The notes beneath the pieces were generated by a model. It had not been told where the DNA came from, searched no databases, and saw only the letters and a program-made list of their open reading frames with translations. Shown here piece after piece: positions 9,596 through 19,975 of a DNA stretch of 64,000 nucleotides (the stretch's first letter is position 1; every line of letters starts with the position of its first letter). Position numbers and translations under genes: made by a program. Source of the DNA: Pseudomonas sp. R37(2017) (lineage in GTDB: Bacteria > Pseudomonadota > Gammaproteobacteria > Pseudomonadales > Pseudomonadaceae); assembly GCF_002113375.1 (NCBI RefSeq), contig NZ_NEHO01000009.1:124001-188000 (forward strand). Reading direction: 5' to 3'.

Positions 9596-11128
9596 ATGAG
9601 CAATAACGCGTCTTTTACGCCACCGAGCCTGCTGCTCAGCACCATCGGGCTGTCGCTGGCGACTTTCATGCAAGTGCTCGACACCACCATCGCCAACGTG
9701 GCGTTGCCGACGATTTCCGGCAACCTGGGCGTGAGTTCGGAGCAGGGCACCTGGGTCATCACTTCGTTCGCCGTGAGCAACGCCATCGCCCTGCCGCTGA
9801 CCGGGTGGCTCAGTCGCCGTTTTGGCGAGGTGAAGCTGTTTGTCTGGGCGACATTGCTGTTCGTGCTGGCTTCGTTCCTGTGCGGGATTTCCACCTCGAT
9901 GCCGGAACTGGTGGGCTTTCGGGTGTTGCAAGGGGTGGTGGCGGGGCCTCTGTATCCGATGACCCAGACCCTGCTGATTGCGGTTTACCCTCCGGCGAAA
10001 CGGGGGCTGGCACTGGCGTTGCTGGCAATGGTCACGGTGGTCGCGCCGATTGCCGGGCCGATACTCGGCGGTTGGATCACTGACAGCTACAGCTGGCCGT
10101 GGATTTTCTTCATCAACGTGCCAATCGGCCTGTTCGCCGCGTGGGTGGTCACCCAACAAATGAAAAAACGCCCGGTGGTCACCAGCCGCCAGCCGATGGA
10201 TTACGTCGGCCTGATCGCGCTGATCATCGGCGTCGGGGCGTTGCAGATCGTGCTCGACAAGGGCAACGATGCCGACTGGTTCGAATCAAGTTTCATCGTG
10301 ATCGGCTCGGTGATTTCGGTGGTCGCCCTGGCATTCTTCGTGATCTGGGAAATGACTGACGAGCATCCAGTGGTCAACCTGCGTCTGTTCGCCCACCGCA
10401 ACTTCCGTTACGGCACCATCGTGCTGATCCTGGGCTATGCCGGGTTCTTCGGGATCAACCTGATCCTGCCGCAGTGGCTGCAAACGCGACTGGGCTATAC
10501 CGCGACCTGGGCCGGTTTTGCCGTGGCGCCGCTGGGGATTTTGCCAGTGCTGCTGGCGCCGTTCGTCGGCAAATACGCACCGAAATTCGACATGCGCCTG
10601 CTCGCGGGCGGGGCGTTCCTGGCCATCGGCCTGAGCTGTTTCATGCGCGCCGGGTTTACCAATGAAGTGGACTTCCAGCACATCGCCCTGGTGCAGTTGT
10701 TCATGGGGATCGGCGTGGCCCTGTTCTTCATGCCGACCCTGACCATCCTGCTGTCGGACCTGCCGCCAAGCCAGATTGCCGACGGTTCGGGGCTGGCGAC
10801 ATTCTTGCGGACCCTGGGCGGCAGTTTCGCGGCGTCGCTGACCACCTGGATCTGGATTCGCCGGGCGGATCAGCATCACGCCTACCTGAGCGAAAGCATC
10901 ACCCCGTTCGATCCGGCAACCCGCGAAGCACTGACCCACCTGGGCGGGGCAGGGGTCAAGGCTTATACGCAGCTGGATCAGATGGTGATCAGCCAGGCGT
11001 ACATCATGTCCACGGTGGACTACTTCACCCTGCTGGGCTGGATGTTCTTCGGGCTGATACTGATTGTGTGGCTGGCCAGGCCGCCGTTTACCGCCAAGGC
11101 CGGGCCAGTGGCATCCGCCGGACACTAA
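9596..11128 (+). CDS. emrB: EmrB-like multidrug MFS exporter (DHA2 family, 14 TM)
   Basis: 510 residues with about 14 hydrophobic segments. DHA2 signatures are visible: LDTTIANVALPTISG in TM1, WVITSFAVSNAIALPLTGWLS between TM2 and TM3, then RRFG, and RVLQGVVAGPLYPMTQTLL in TM4, which corresponds to motif C of proton antiporters. The protein exports hydrophobic compounds through EmrA and the outer-membrane duct. It is the last gene of the MarR-controlled set, separated from emrA by a 208-bp gap containing a REP pair. It therefore may be less expressed than emrA or have its own promoter; I could not identify one. Confidence 0.93.
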   Translation: MSNNASFTPPSLLLSTIGLSLATFMQVLDTTIANVALPTISGNLGVSSEQGTWVITSFAVSNAIALPLTGWLSRRFGEVKLFVWATLLFVLASFLCGISTSMPELVGFRVLQGVVAGPLYPMTQTLLIAVYPPAKRGLALALLAMVTVVAPIAGPILGGWITDSYSWPWIFFINVPIGLFAAWVVTQQMKKRPVVTSRQPMDYVGLIALIIGVGALQIVLDKGNDADWFESSFIVIGSVISVVALAFFVIWEMTDEHPVVNLRLFAHRNFRYGTIVLILGYAGFFGINLILPQWLQTRLGYTATWAGFAVAPLGILPVLLAPFVGKYAPKFDMRLLAGGAFLAIGLSCFMRAGFTNEVDFQHIALVQLFMGIGVALFFMPTLTILLSDLPPSQIADGSGLATFLRTLGGSFAASLTTWIWIRRADQHHAYLSESITPFDPATREALTHLGGAGVKAYTQLDQMVISQAYIMSTVDYFTLLGWMFFGLILIVWLARPPFTAKAGPVASAGH

Positions 11129-11141
11129 ACACCGCATTACC

Positions 11142-11245
11142 CCTGTAGGAGCGAGTTCACTCGCGATGGACGACAACGATAACGCTGGGTGCCTGATACC
11201 CCACGTCGTTCTCGGGTTCATCGCGAGCATGCTCGCTCCTACAGG
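11142..11245. repeat. REPIN-like inverted REP pair, family II
   Basis: CCTGTAGGAGCGAG at 11142-11155 is matched by its reverse complement ending at 11245. The arms carry GAGTTCACTC or GAGCATGCTC hairpins, a different core from family I. It lies between the convergent emrB and lpxH genes and may serve as a transcript-end structure for both. Relatives are at 28285-28393 and 60682-60786. Confidence 0.85.
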
Positions 11246-11261
11246 ATTGTGTGTTCGGCAG

Positions 11262-12014
11262 TCAGTGGGTGGGGGCAGCCAATTGCGGCGGCGGGGCGAA
11301 ATCGAAGGGGGCGAGGGCAAACCCGCTCTCGTCGACTTGCAATGCCCAGCCCTGCTTGTCCCAATCCCCCAGCACAATGCGCCGGGCGGCCAGGTCGCCG
11401 ATCTGCAACTTGTGAATCGCCGGACGATGGGTATGCCCGTGAATCAGGGTTTTCACCCCGTACTGCTGCATGATCCGCGGAATTTCCTCCGGCGTGACAT
11501 CGACAATGTCATTGGCCTTCATCCGCGTTTGCGCGCGGCTTTCACTGCGCAGCTTGCGTGCCAGCTTGTGCCGGGTGCGCAGTGGCAAGTGCCGCAGGAT
11601 GAACAGGGTGATGGGGTTGCGCAGGTAGCGACGCAGCTTCATATAGGCTTCGTCGCGGGTGCAGAGGCTGTCGCCGTGCATCAACAGCACCGGCTCGCCG
11701 TTGAGTTGCACGACGCTCGGATCCTTCAGCAAGGTGCAGCCGGCTTCTTTGCAGAACGCCTTGCCGAGGAGGAAGTCACGATTGCCGTGCATCAGGAATA
11801 TGGCCGTACCGCTGTCGCTGAGATCACGCAGGGCCTGGCAGATGGACCGCTGGAAGGGCGTCATGGCGTCGTCGCCAATCCACACCTCGAAGAAATCGCC
11901 CAGAATGTACAGGGCACTCGCCGAGCGGGCGCGTCCGGCGAGCAAATCCAGAAACGCCCGGGTAATGTCCGGGCGCTCCTCTTCCAGATGCAAGTCTGAA
12001 ATCAGCAATATCAC
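11262..12014 (-). CDS. lpxH: LpxH, UDP-2,3-diacylglucosamine diphosphatase
   Basis: 250 residues. It hydrolyses UDP-2,3-diacylglucosamine to lipid X and UMP in lipid A synthesis, at the inner face of the cytoplasmic membrane. The calcineurin-type metal motifs are complete: SDLHLEE (residues 6-12), GDFFEVWIGDD, HGNRDFLLG, MHGDSLC and IHGHTHRPAIH. The start is a GTG whose last two bases begin the ppiB stop (4-bp overlap), so the gene is translationally coupled to ppiB, an arrangement also known in P. aeruginosa. Confidence 0.95.
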   Translation of the reverse strand: MILLISDLHLEEERPDITRAFLDLLAGRARSASALYILGDFFEVWIGDDAMTPFQRSICQALRDLSDSGTAIFLMHGNRDFLLGKAFCKEAGCTLLKDPSVVQLNGEPVLLMHGDSLCTRDEAYMKLRRYLRNPITLFILRHLPLRTRHKLARKLRSESRAQTRMKANDIVDVTPEEIPRIMQQYGVKTLIHGHTHRPAIHKLQIGDLAARRIVLGDWDKQGWALQVDESGFALAPFDFAPPPQLAAPTH

Positions 12015-12514
12015 TCAACGATCTCGGCTTTCTCGATGATCACGTCTTCTGCCGGTACGTCCTGGTGGCCGGCCTTGGAAGTGGTGGCCACGCCTTTGAT
12101 CTTGTCGACAACGTCGGTGCCGGCAGTCACTTTGCCGAATACCGCGTAGCCCCAGCCTTGAACGGTCTTGCCGCTGTGGTTCAGGAAGCTGTTGTCCGTC
12201 ACGTTGATGAAGAACTGAGCGGAAGCCGAATGCGGCTCCATGGTGCGGGCCATGGCGATGGTGTACTTGTCGTTGGAAAGACCGTTGTCCGCTTCGTTCT
12301 GGATGCTCGGGCGCTTGTCTTTCTTTTCTTTCATGCCTGGCTCGAAACCGCCGCCCTGGATCATGAAGTTACCGATGACACGGTGGAAAACAGTGTTTTC
12401 GTAGTGACCGGCTTTAACGTACTCGACGAAGTTGGCCACGGTGATCGGGGCTTTTTCGGCGTTCAGTTCGATGACGATGTCACCGAAGTTGGTAGTCAGT
12501 TTGACTTGGGTCAT
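12011..12514 (-). CDS. ppiB: PpiB, cytoplasmic cyclophilin-type peptidyl-prolyl isomerase
   Basis: 167 residues, the normal size for bacterial cyclophilin B without a signal peptide. Catalytic-site residues of the family are visible: FHRVIGNFMIQGG (catalytic Arg and the F-x-x-Q region), then MARTMEPHSASAQFFIN and GYAVFGKV. It accelerates proline isomerisation during cytoplasmic protein folding. It is the first gene of a two-gene unit with lpxH and is divergent from glnS across a 251-bp gap. Confidence 0.95.
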   Translation of the reverse strand: MTQVKLTTNFGDIVIELNAEKAPITVANFVEYVKAGHYENTVFHRVIGNFMIQGGGFEPGMKEKKDKRPSIQNEADNGLSNDKYTIAMARTMEPHSASAQFFINVTDNSFLNHSGKTVQGWGYAVFGKVTAGTDVVDKIKGVATTSKAGHQDVPAEDVIIEKAEIVE

Positions 12515-12765
12515 GATCGTTACTCACTAGAGGAATTCGTGGTGTTGGAACATCGCGTCCCGCCACCGGTTCAGCCTGTTTTGGCCAAGGTGCGCAGTTT
12601 AGCGCGCCAGACGCGAATTTCGAGGCTGTTTTTTCATTTACGGCCTATTAAATACGACGGTTTACAGGGTGCGCTCTGTCAGGTACTTGACGGCATCGGC
12701 TATGATAGCGGCTTTGTTTTGTCCGGCCTTCATTACGGCCACGCACTTGTACGTTCAAGGATCCT

Positions 12766-14463
<1,698 letters not shown>

Positions 14464-14478
14464 TTCAAGGAAGTTAAC

Positions 14479-15861
14479 GTGCTTACGATCTACAACACGC
14501 TCACCAAGAGCAAAGAAGTCTTCAAGCCGCTCGATGGCAACAAAGTGCGCATGTACGTGTGCGGCATGACCGTGTACGACTACTGCCACCTGGGCCACGG
14601 TCGCAGCATGGTCGCGTTCGACCTGGTGACGCGCTGGTTGCGCTTCAGCGGTTACGACCTGACTTATGTGCGCAACATCACCGACATTGACGACAAGATC
14701 ATCAATCGGGCCAATGAGAACGGCGAGTCGTTCGAAGCGCTGACCGAGCGCATGATCGCGGCGATGCACGAAGATGAAGCGCGCCTGAACATCAAGAAGC
14801 CGGACATGGAGCCGCGTGCCACGGATCATATCCCTGGCATGCACGCGATGATCCAGACCCTGATCGACAAGGGTTATGCCTACGCCCCCGGCAATGGCGA
14901 CGTGTACTACCGCGTCGGCAAGTTCATGGGCTACGGCAAACTGTCGCGCAAGAAGATCGAAGACTTGCGCATCGGCGCGCGCATCGAAGTCGACGAGTCC
15001 AAACAGGATCCGCTGGACTTCGTATTGTGGAAGGCCGCCAAGCCGGGCGAGCCTAGCTGGGAATCGCCGTGGGGCGCCGGGCGTCCGGGCTGGCACATCG
15101 AGTGCTCGGTGATGTCGACCTGCTGCCTGGGCGAAACCTTCGACATTCATGGCGGCGGCAGCGACCTTGAGTTCCCGCACCACGAAAACGAAATCGCCCA
15201 GAGCGAAGCGGCCACCGGCAAGACCTACGCCAACGCGTGGATGCATTGCGGCATGATCCGTATCAATGGCGAGAAGATGTCCAAGTCCTTGAACAACTTC
15301 TTCACCATTCGCGACGTGCTCGACAAGTACCACCCGGAAGTCGTGCGTTACCTGCTGGTGTCGAGCCACTACCGCAGCGCGATCAACTATTCGGAAGACA
15401 ACCTCAAGGACGCCAAGGGCGCACTGGAGCGTTTCTACCACGCGTTGAAAGGCCTGCCGAACGTGGCGCCGGCTGGCGGCGAGGCCTTCGTCGAGCGCTT
15501 CACCCAGGTGATGAACGACGATTTCGGCACGCCGGAAGCCTGCGCGGTGCTGTTCGAGATGGTTCGCGAGATCAACCGTCTGCGCGAGAGCGATCTCGAC
15601 GCAGCGGCCGGTCTGGCAGCCCGCTTGAAAGAACTGGCCAGCGTGTTGGGTGTGTTGCAGCTTGAAGCCGAAGATTTCCTGCAAGCGGGCGCCGAAGGGC
15701 GTGTGGATGCAGCTGAAGTCGAAGCGCTGATCGCTGCGCGCCTGGCGGCACGTGCCGGCAAGGACTGGGCCGAGTCCGACCGCATCCGCGATCAGCTCAC
15801 CGCCATGGGCGTGGTACTGGAAGACGGCAAGGGCGGCACGACCTGGCGCCTTGCTGATTGA
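14479..15861 (+). CDS. cysS: Cysteinyl-tRNA synthetase
   Basis: 460 residues, class I synthetase. The start is GTG at 14479 with an AGGAAG ribosome site just upstream. The first zinc ligand is in YVCGMTVYDYCHLGHGRSM, which also carries the HIGH motif. Further zinc ligands occur around WHIECSVMS and FPHHENE. KMSKS is present as GEKMSKSLNNF. The C-terminal DALR/anticodon region is complete. A strong terminator follows at 15883-15907. Confidence 0.97.
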   Translation: MLTIYNTLTKSKEVFKPLDGNKVRMYVCGMTVYDYCHLGHGRSMVAFDLVTRWLRFSGYDLTYVRNITDIDDKIINRANENGESFEALTERMIAAMHEDEARLNIKKPDMEPRATDHIPGMHAMIQTLIDKGYAYAPGNGDVYYRVGKFMGYGKLSRKKIEDLRIGARIEVDESKQDPLDFVLWKAAKPGEPSWESPWGAGRPGWHIECSVMSTCCLGETFDIHGGGSDLEFPHHENEIAQSEAATGKTYANAWMHCGMIRINGEKMSKSLNNFFTIRDVLDKYHPEVVRYLLVSSHYRSAINYSEDNLKDAKGALERFYHALKGLPNVAPAGGEAFVERFTQVMNDDFGTPEACAVLFEMVREINRLRESDLDAAAGLAARLKELASVLGVLQLEAEDFLQAGAEGRVDAAEVEALIAARLAARAGKDWAESDRIRDQLTAMGVVLEDGKGGTTWRLAD

Positions 15862-15882
15862 TAGCGTTACCGGCTACAAAAC

Positions 15883-15907
15883 AAAACCCGCCTTGTGCGG
15901 GTTTTTT
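15883..15907 (+). terminator. Rho-independent terminator of glnS-cysS
   Basis: AAAACCCGC (15883-15891), loop CTTGT, GCGGGTTTT (15897-15905) and an uninterrupted T tract of six. It lies 22 bp after the cysS stop. Confidence 0.9.
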
Positions 15908-16147
15908 ATACATAACTGATTGTTTTATATGAAATAAGAATCTCAGCATGATAGCGTGCCCAAGGCCATTCACTGCTCTGATCCTCATTCCAGATCCTTT
16001 GAAAGACACAAGCTTGCTCGCGAAAGCGGTCGATCATTCGAAACTGAAATTGCCCGTCTTGCCCCCATCGCGAGCACCGCTGTCCACCTACTACGCTCAA
16101 AGCTAAACTCTCACGATATAAGCAAAATAACGACGTGATACTGCCTG
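15908..16147. other. Junction between the cysS unit and the accessory region, with a REP-like fragment
   Basis: This 240-bp gap has no credible gene. Around 16010-16030 it contains AAGCTTGCTCGCGAAAGCGG, which looks like a single decayed REP half. No tRNA gene can be folded here, although in P. aeruginosa tRNA genes and folD follow cysS (from memory). The gap marks where conserved gene order gives way to accessory DNA. Confidence 0.5.
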
Positions 16148-17065
16148 ATGAAAATCCATCCTCTGCCGCCTCTCAACAGCCTGGTCGCATTTGAAGCCGC
16201 AGCGCGCCACTTGAGTTTCACCCTGGCCGCGCAAGAACTGAACGTGACTCAAGGGGCAATCAGTCGACAAGTGCGACTGCTTGAGGACTATCTGGGCAAG
16301 GTTTTGTTCGAGCGCACCACCCGCACCATTCAACTCAGCCCGGCAGCCAGTCAGTATTACGAAATAGTCCGTGCGTCCTTGATGCAAGTAGCCCAAGCCA
16401 CTGGCGAGATTCGTCATTGGAAGGGCGCCGAGCAGGTGACGGTAGCCACCAGTACGGCGATGGCCTCGTTGTGGTTACTGCCTAAAGTCAGCGAGTTTCA
16501 GCGTGAGAACGAAGAAATCGATCTGCGTATCATCGCCCACGATCAGGTCAAGGATTTCTCTCGGCTCGATTGCGACCTGGCGTTGTATTACTGCAGTACG
16601 CCGCCCAGGGAAATGCAGGTCACGCCGTTGTTCTCCGAAGAGGTCTACCCGGTGTGCAGTCCTGCGTACCTGGCCAAGTATCCTGCCTTGAACAAGCCCG
16701 AAGACCTGGCGGCCTGTACCTGGCTGGTGCTCGACGACCCGCAGCGTGACTGGCTTGGCTGGGCGGACTGGCTGCAAAGCCAGGGGTTGAAAAACATCGA
16801 GCCCAAGCGCCGGATCAATATCAACAGTTACTCGATGGTGATCCAGTCGGCCCTCAATGGCCAGGGGATTGCGCTGGCGTGGTCCAACCTGGTCGAGGAC
16901 TATCTGCAAAGCGGCGCGCTGGTACGGCCGCTGGATGCGGTATTGCGCACCGACGCGCAGTTTTGCCTGCTGGAACCGCTGTCCCGTGGCGGCATGCGGC
17001 AAAGCGTAAAACGCTTTCGTAGTTGGTTGCTCAATCAACTCCCGGCGGCACCGGCAGACAAGTAA
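16148..17065 (+). CDS. LysR-type transcriptional regulator, GcvA-like
   Basis: 305 residues. The N-terminal winged helix is typical of the GcvA group: PPLNSLVAFEAAARHLSF, then AQELNVTQGAISRQVRLLEDYLG and FERTTRTIQLS (residues ~8-65). Residues ~95-300 form the effector-binding domain of periplasmic-binding-protein type. The gene is co-directional with, and 260 bp upstream of, the Rieske monooxygenase gene, but ends in its own terminator (17114-17144), so it is probably a separate unit. By position it is the likely regulator of the catabolic genes that follow. No Shine-Dalgarno sequence is obvious before the ATG at 16148. Confidence 0.9.
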   Translation: MKIHPLPPLNSLVAFEAAARHLSFTLAAQELNVTQGAISRQVRLLEDYLGKVLFERTTRTIQLSPAASQYYEIVRASLMQVAQATGEIRHWKGAEQVTVATSTAMASLWLLPKVSEFQRENEEIDLRIIAHDQVKDFSRLDCDLALYYCSTPPREMQVTPLFSEEVYPVCSPAYLAKYPALNKPEDLAACTWLVLDDPQRDWLGWADWLQSQGLKNIEPKRRININSYSMVIQSALNGQGIALAWSNLVEDYLQSGALVRPLDAVLRTDAQFCLLEPLSRGGMRQSVKRFRSWLLNQLPAAPADK

Positions 17066-17113
17066 CGAGTGCGTCTGTTTACTAAACCATCCCTCTGAAT
17101 TCCCCTTGAATCC

Positions 17114-17144
17114 CTCGGCATTTTGAATGCCGAGCGGTTTTTTT
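17114..17144 (+). terminator. Rho-independent terminator of the LysR gene
   Basis: CTCGGCATT (17114-17122), loop TTG, AATGCCGAG (17126-17134), then CGG and seven T. It separates the regulator gene from the Rieske operon, which must therefore start from a promoter between about 17145 and 17320. Confidence 0.88.
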
Positions 17145-17325
17145 CGCCCAGCGAAAGCCGTGCTTTCAGTGCGTTCGTACGTGTTTATTTATGATGAAAA
17201 GTCATGAATTGCGCCGGAAATATCGTTTGTCGAGACAGGCCCCGTTTTTCCAGAATTGCTGCCAGCGGACCAGGCCAGCGAGCCTGCCGATCATTCAATA
17301 CCGTGCCCAGCAGGGGAAAACAATA

Positions 17326-18513
17326 ATGACCACCCTCCAACAAATCCCAGTCCAGAACCTCGAAACCGTCCTCAATCCGATCCACGAAGCGACCGGCTTG
17401 AGTAACGAGTTCTACACCGAACAACGCTACTTCGAACTTGAGCGTGATCAGGTCATGGGCAAGACCTGGGCCTGCGTCGGTTTTGCCAGCGACCTGGCCA
17501 AGGCCGGCTCGGTCAAGCCAATCGATTTCATGGGCCTGCCGCTGCTGCTGATGCGCAACCGCGAAAACCTGGTGCAAGTGTTCCATAACGTTTGCAGCCA
17601 CCGCGGCATGAAGCTCGTCGAGGAGGCCGGTGAGGTGCAAGGCGTGATTCGCTGCCCTTACCACTCCTGGACTTACGACCTCAATGGCGGCCTGCGCGGC
17701 ACCCCTCACGTCGGCGGCATCGACAAACACAAGGACGAGCGCTTCGCCTGTGAAAAACACGGCCTGAAGGCGATTCGCAGCGCGATCTGGATGGACATGG
17801 TGTTCATCAACCTGTCCGGCGACGCACAGCCACTGGAAGAAATGCTCGCGCCGCTGACTGAGCGCTGGAGCCAGTTCCTCGGTGAAGACGGCATGAGTCT
17901 GTTGAGCCGTCGCCCTGGCCATGACGCCACCGTCCTCGACATCAACTGCAACTGGAAGCTGGCCGTCGAGAACTACTGCGAGGCCTATCACCTGCCGTGG
18001 GTACACCCGAGCCTGAACTCCTACTCGCGCCTGGAAGACCACTACAACATCATCGTTGGTGAGCACTTCTCGGGTCAGGGCAGCTACGCCTACAACCTGT
18101 CGGACGTGGCCGGTACCCACTTGCCGAAATTCCCGGCCTGGCCGCTGGACCGTCTGCGCAATGCCGAATATGTGGCGTTTTTCCCCAACGTCTTGCTCGG
18201 TATCCAGGCTGACCACGCCTTCGCCATGCAGCTGGAACCCGTATCGCCGGGCCGCACTATCGAGCACCTGCGCCTTTTCTATGTCGGCGATGAAGCCGCC
18301 AGCAGCGAAGAGTTCAGCGCCTGCCGCGATGCGATCCTGGAATCCTGGAAAGTGGTGTTCGCCGAAGACATCAGCTCCGTGGAAGGCATGCAGAAAGGCC
18401 GTTACTCCCCGGGCTACAAGGGCGGCGCCTTCTCCCCGGAAATGGACATCCCGACACACTTCTTCCACCAGTGGGCGGCACGTCAATTACTCGCTACCGC
18501 CGAGTCGGTCTGA
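17326..18513 (+). CDS. Rieske non-heme iron monooxygenase, glycine betaine/carnitine/choline type alpha subunit
   Basis: 395 residues. An in-frame ATG at 17191 would add 45 residues with no family match; the ATG at 17326 follows CAGGGGAAAA and is preferred. The Rieske [2Fe-2S] ligands are C90, H92, C110 and H113 (CSHRGM and CPYHSW). The mononuclear iron site is H222 and H227 within ENYCEAYHLPWVH. Glu219 occupies the position between the two centres, where aromatic dioxygenases have Asp; carnitine monooxygenase is reported to use Glu. This places the enzyme with quaternary-ammonium oxygenases (GbcA, CntA, choline monooxygenase) rather than ring hydroxylases, despite the usual automatic name. 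No ferredoxin-type GbcB/CntB reductase gene is nearby; the rubredoxin reductase at 19976-21397 is the obvious electron donor. Substrate unknown. Confidence 0.88.
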   Translation: MTTLQQIPVQNLETVLNPIHEATGLSNEFYTEQRYFELERDQVMGKTWACVGFASDLAKAGSVKPIDFMGLPLLLMRNRENLVQVFHNVCSHRGMKLVEEAGEVQGVIRCPYHSWTYDLNGGLRGTPHVGGIDKHKDERFACEKHGLKAIRSAIWMDMVFINLSGDAQPLEEMLAPLTERWSQFLGEDGMSLLSRRPGHDATVLDINCNWKLAVENYCEAYHLPWVHPSLNSYSRLEDHYNIIVGEHFSGQGSYAYNLSDVAGTHLPKFPAWPLDRLRNAEYVAFFPNVLLGIQADHAFAMQLEPVSPGRTIEHLRLFYVGDEAASSEEFSACRDAILESWKVVFAEDISSVEGMQKGRYSPGYKGGAFSPEMDIPTHFFHQWAARQLLATAESV

Positions 18514-18524
18514 GGAGAGCTGCC

Positions 18525-19970
18525 ATGTATCCGATAGCTTCTCACTGGCTCAACTACATCGATGGGCAATGGGTCGACAGCGTCCAGCGCCTGACGGTGA
18601 ACAATCCCGGCACTGCCGAGCCTTTGGCGACCATCGCCCAGGCCACGGTGGCCGATGCCGAGCGTGCGTTGCAGGCGGCGCGTCGCTGCGCCGACAGTGG
18701 CGAGCTGACCCGGGCACGTCCTGCGCAGCGAGTCACCTGGCTGCTGCGCATCGCCGAGGAAATTCGTGCGGTGGCGGATGAAGGCGCCTGGGTGCTGTGC
18801 CAGGAAAACGGCAAGCGCCTGGTGGATGCCAAGGACGAGTTCATCGAAGCGGCGCGCTACTTCGAGTACTACGCCGGCATGGCGGACAAGATCGAGGGCA
18901 CCTCGATCCCGCTGGGCAATGGCTACATGGACTTCACCCTGTACGACCCCATGGGCGTTTCGGCGCAGATCGTGCCCTGGAACTTCCCGGTGTCGATCTG
19001 TGCCCGTTCGCTGGCTCCGGCCCTGGCGGCCGGCAACGCGGTGGTGATCAAGTCGCCTGAACTGTCGCCGCTGGGCATGTGCGTGCTGATCCGCGCCATT
19101 GCCAAGGCCGGCCTGCCAGACGGCGCGGTCAACCTTATTTGTGGCCGTGGTCGCGAAGTCGGCTCGCATCTGGTCAGTCATCGCGGCGTCGACCAGATCG
19201 TGTTCACCGGCTCCGTGCCCACCGGCCAGTCGATTTTGCGCGACGCGGCGCAGCATGCAATTCCAAGCGTAATGGAACTGGGCGGCAAGTCGGCGGCCAT
19301 TGCCTTCGCCGACGCCAACCTTGAGCAACTGCTGGCCAGTGTTCAATCGGGCATCTTCTTCAATGCCGGCCAGGTTTGTTCGGCCATGTCGCGCCTGCTG
19401 GTGCAACGCGAGATTTATGAAGAGGTGGTCGCGGCAGTGGTGGCCATGACCGAGGGGCTCAGCGTCGGTCTGGGCCAGGACAACGCCGACCTCACGCCGG
19501 TGGTCAGCGCCGGGCAGATGGTGGGCATCGAAGCGTTGTGCCGTCGGGCGATCGAAGAGGGCGCCGTAGCGGTTACCGGTGGCGAAGCCTTCGCTGACCG
19601 TGCCGGGCACTTCATGCGCCCGACTGTGTTCCGCGACGTCACGCCAGACATGTGCATCGCCCAGGAAGAGGTGTTCGGACCGGTGTTGGCAATCATACCG
19701 TTCGGCAGCGAAGAAGAGGCCATCGCCATTGCCAACGGCACCGATTTCGGTCTGGTGGCCGGGGTGTTCACCCAGGACATCAGCCGCGCCATGCGCTGCA
19801 CCCGTCGTTTGAAATCCGGCCAGGTGTTCATCAACGAATGGTATGCCGGCGGCATCGAAACGCCGTTCGGCGGGGTCGGGTTGTCGGGCTTCGGTCGGGA
19901 AAAAGGCCAGGAAGCGCTGTACAGCTACGTGCGCACCAAAAACGTGGCGATCCGGATCGCTGGGGAGTGA
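18525..19970 (+). CDS. NAD(P)-dependent aldehyde dehydrogenase
   Basis: 481 residues. The start at 18525 follows GAGGAGAG and lies 11 bp after the Rieske stop; an upstream in-frame codon at 18471 would overlap that gene and is rejected. Catalytic residues are visible: N153 in IVPWNFP, K176 in VIKSPE, general base E251 in MELGGKS and nucleophile C285 in NAGQVCSAMSR. The C-terminal GQVFINEWYAGGIETPFGG is typical of betaine-aldehyde and succinate-semialdehyde type enzymes. In context it should oxidise the aldehyde released by the monooxygenase or by the downstream amine oxidase. Confidence 0.92.
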   Translation: MYPIASHWLNYIDGQWVDSVQRLTVNNPGTAEPLATIAQATVADAERALQAARRCADSGELTRARPAQRVTWLLRIAEEIRAVADEGAWVLCQENGKRLVDAKDEFIEAARYFEYYAGMADKIEGTSIPLGNGYMDFTLYDPMGVSAQIVPWNFPVSICARSLAPALAAGNAVVIKSPELSPLGMCVLIRAIAKAGLPDGAVNLICGRGREVGSHLVSHRGVDQIVFTGSVPTGQSILRDAAQHAIPSVMELGGKSAAIAFADANLEQLLASVQSGIFFNAGQVCSAMSRLLVQREIYEEVVAAVVAMTEGLSVGLGQDNADLTPVVSAGQMVGIEALCRRAIEEGAVAVTGGEAFADRAGHFMRPTVFRDVTPDMCIAQEEVFGPVLAIIPFGSEEEAIAIANGTDFGLVAGVFTQDISRAMRCTRRLKSGQVFINEWYAGGIETPFGGVGLSGFGREKGQEALYSYVRTKNVAIRIAGE

Positions 19971-19975
19971 ACACC

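Noticed and set aside
15908..16147. tRNA gene expected after cysS
   Set aside because: No cloverleaf, T-loop GGTTCRA pattern or CCA-proximal acceptor pair could be found in this gap.
17191..17325. N-terminal extension of the Rieske protein from an upstream in-frame ATG
   Set aside because: The extra 45 residues match no part of the family, no ribosome site precedes them, and ATG 17326 has a good one.
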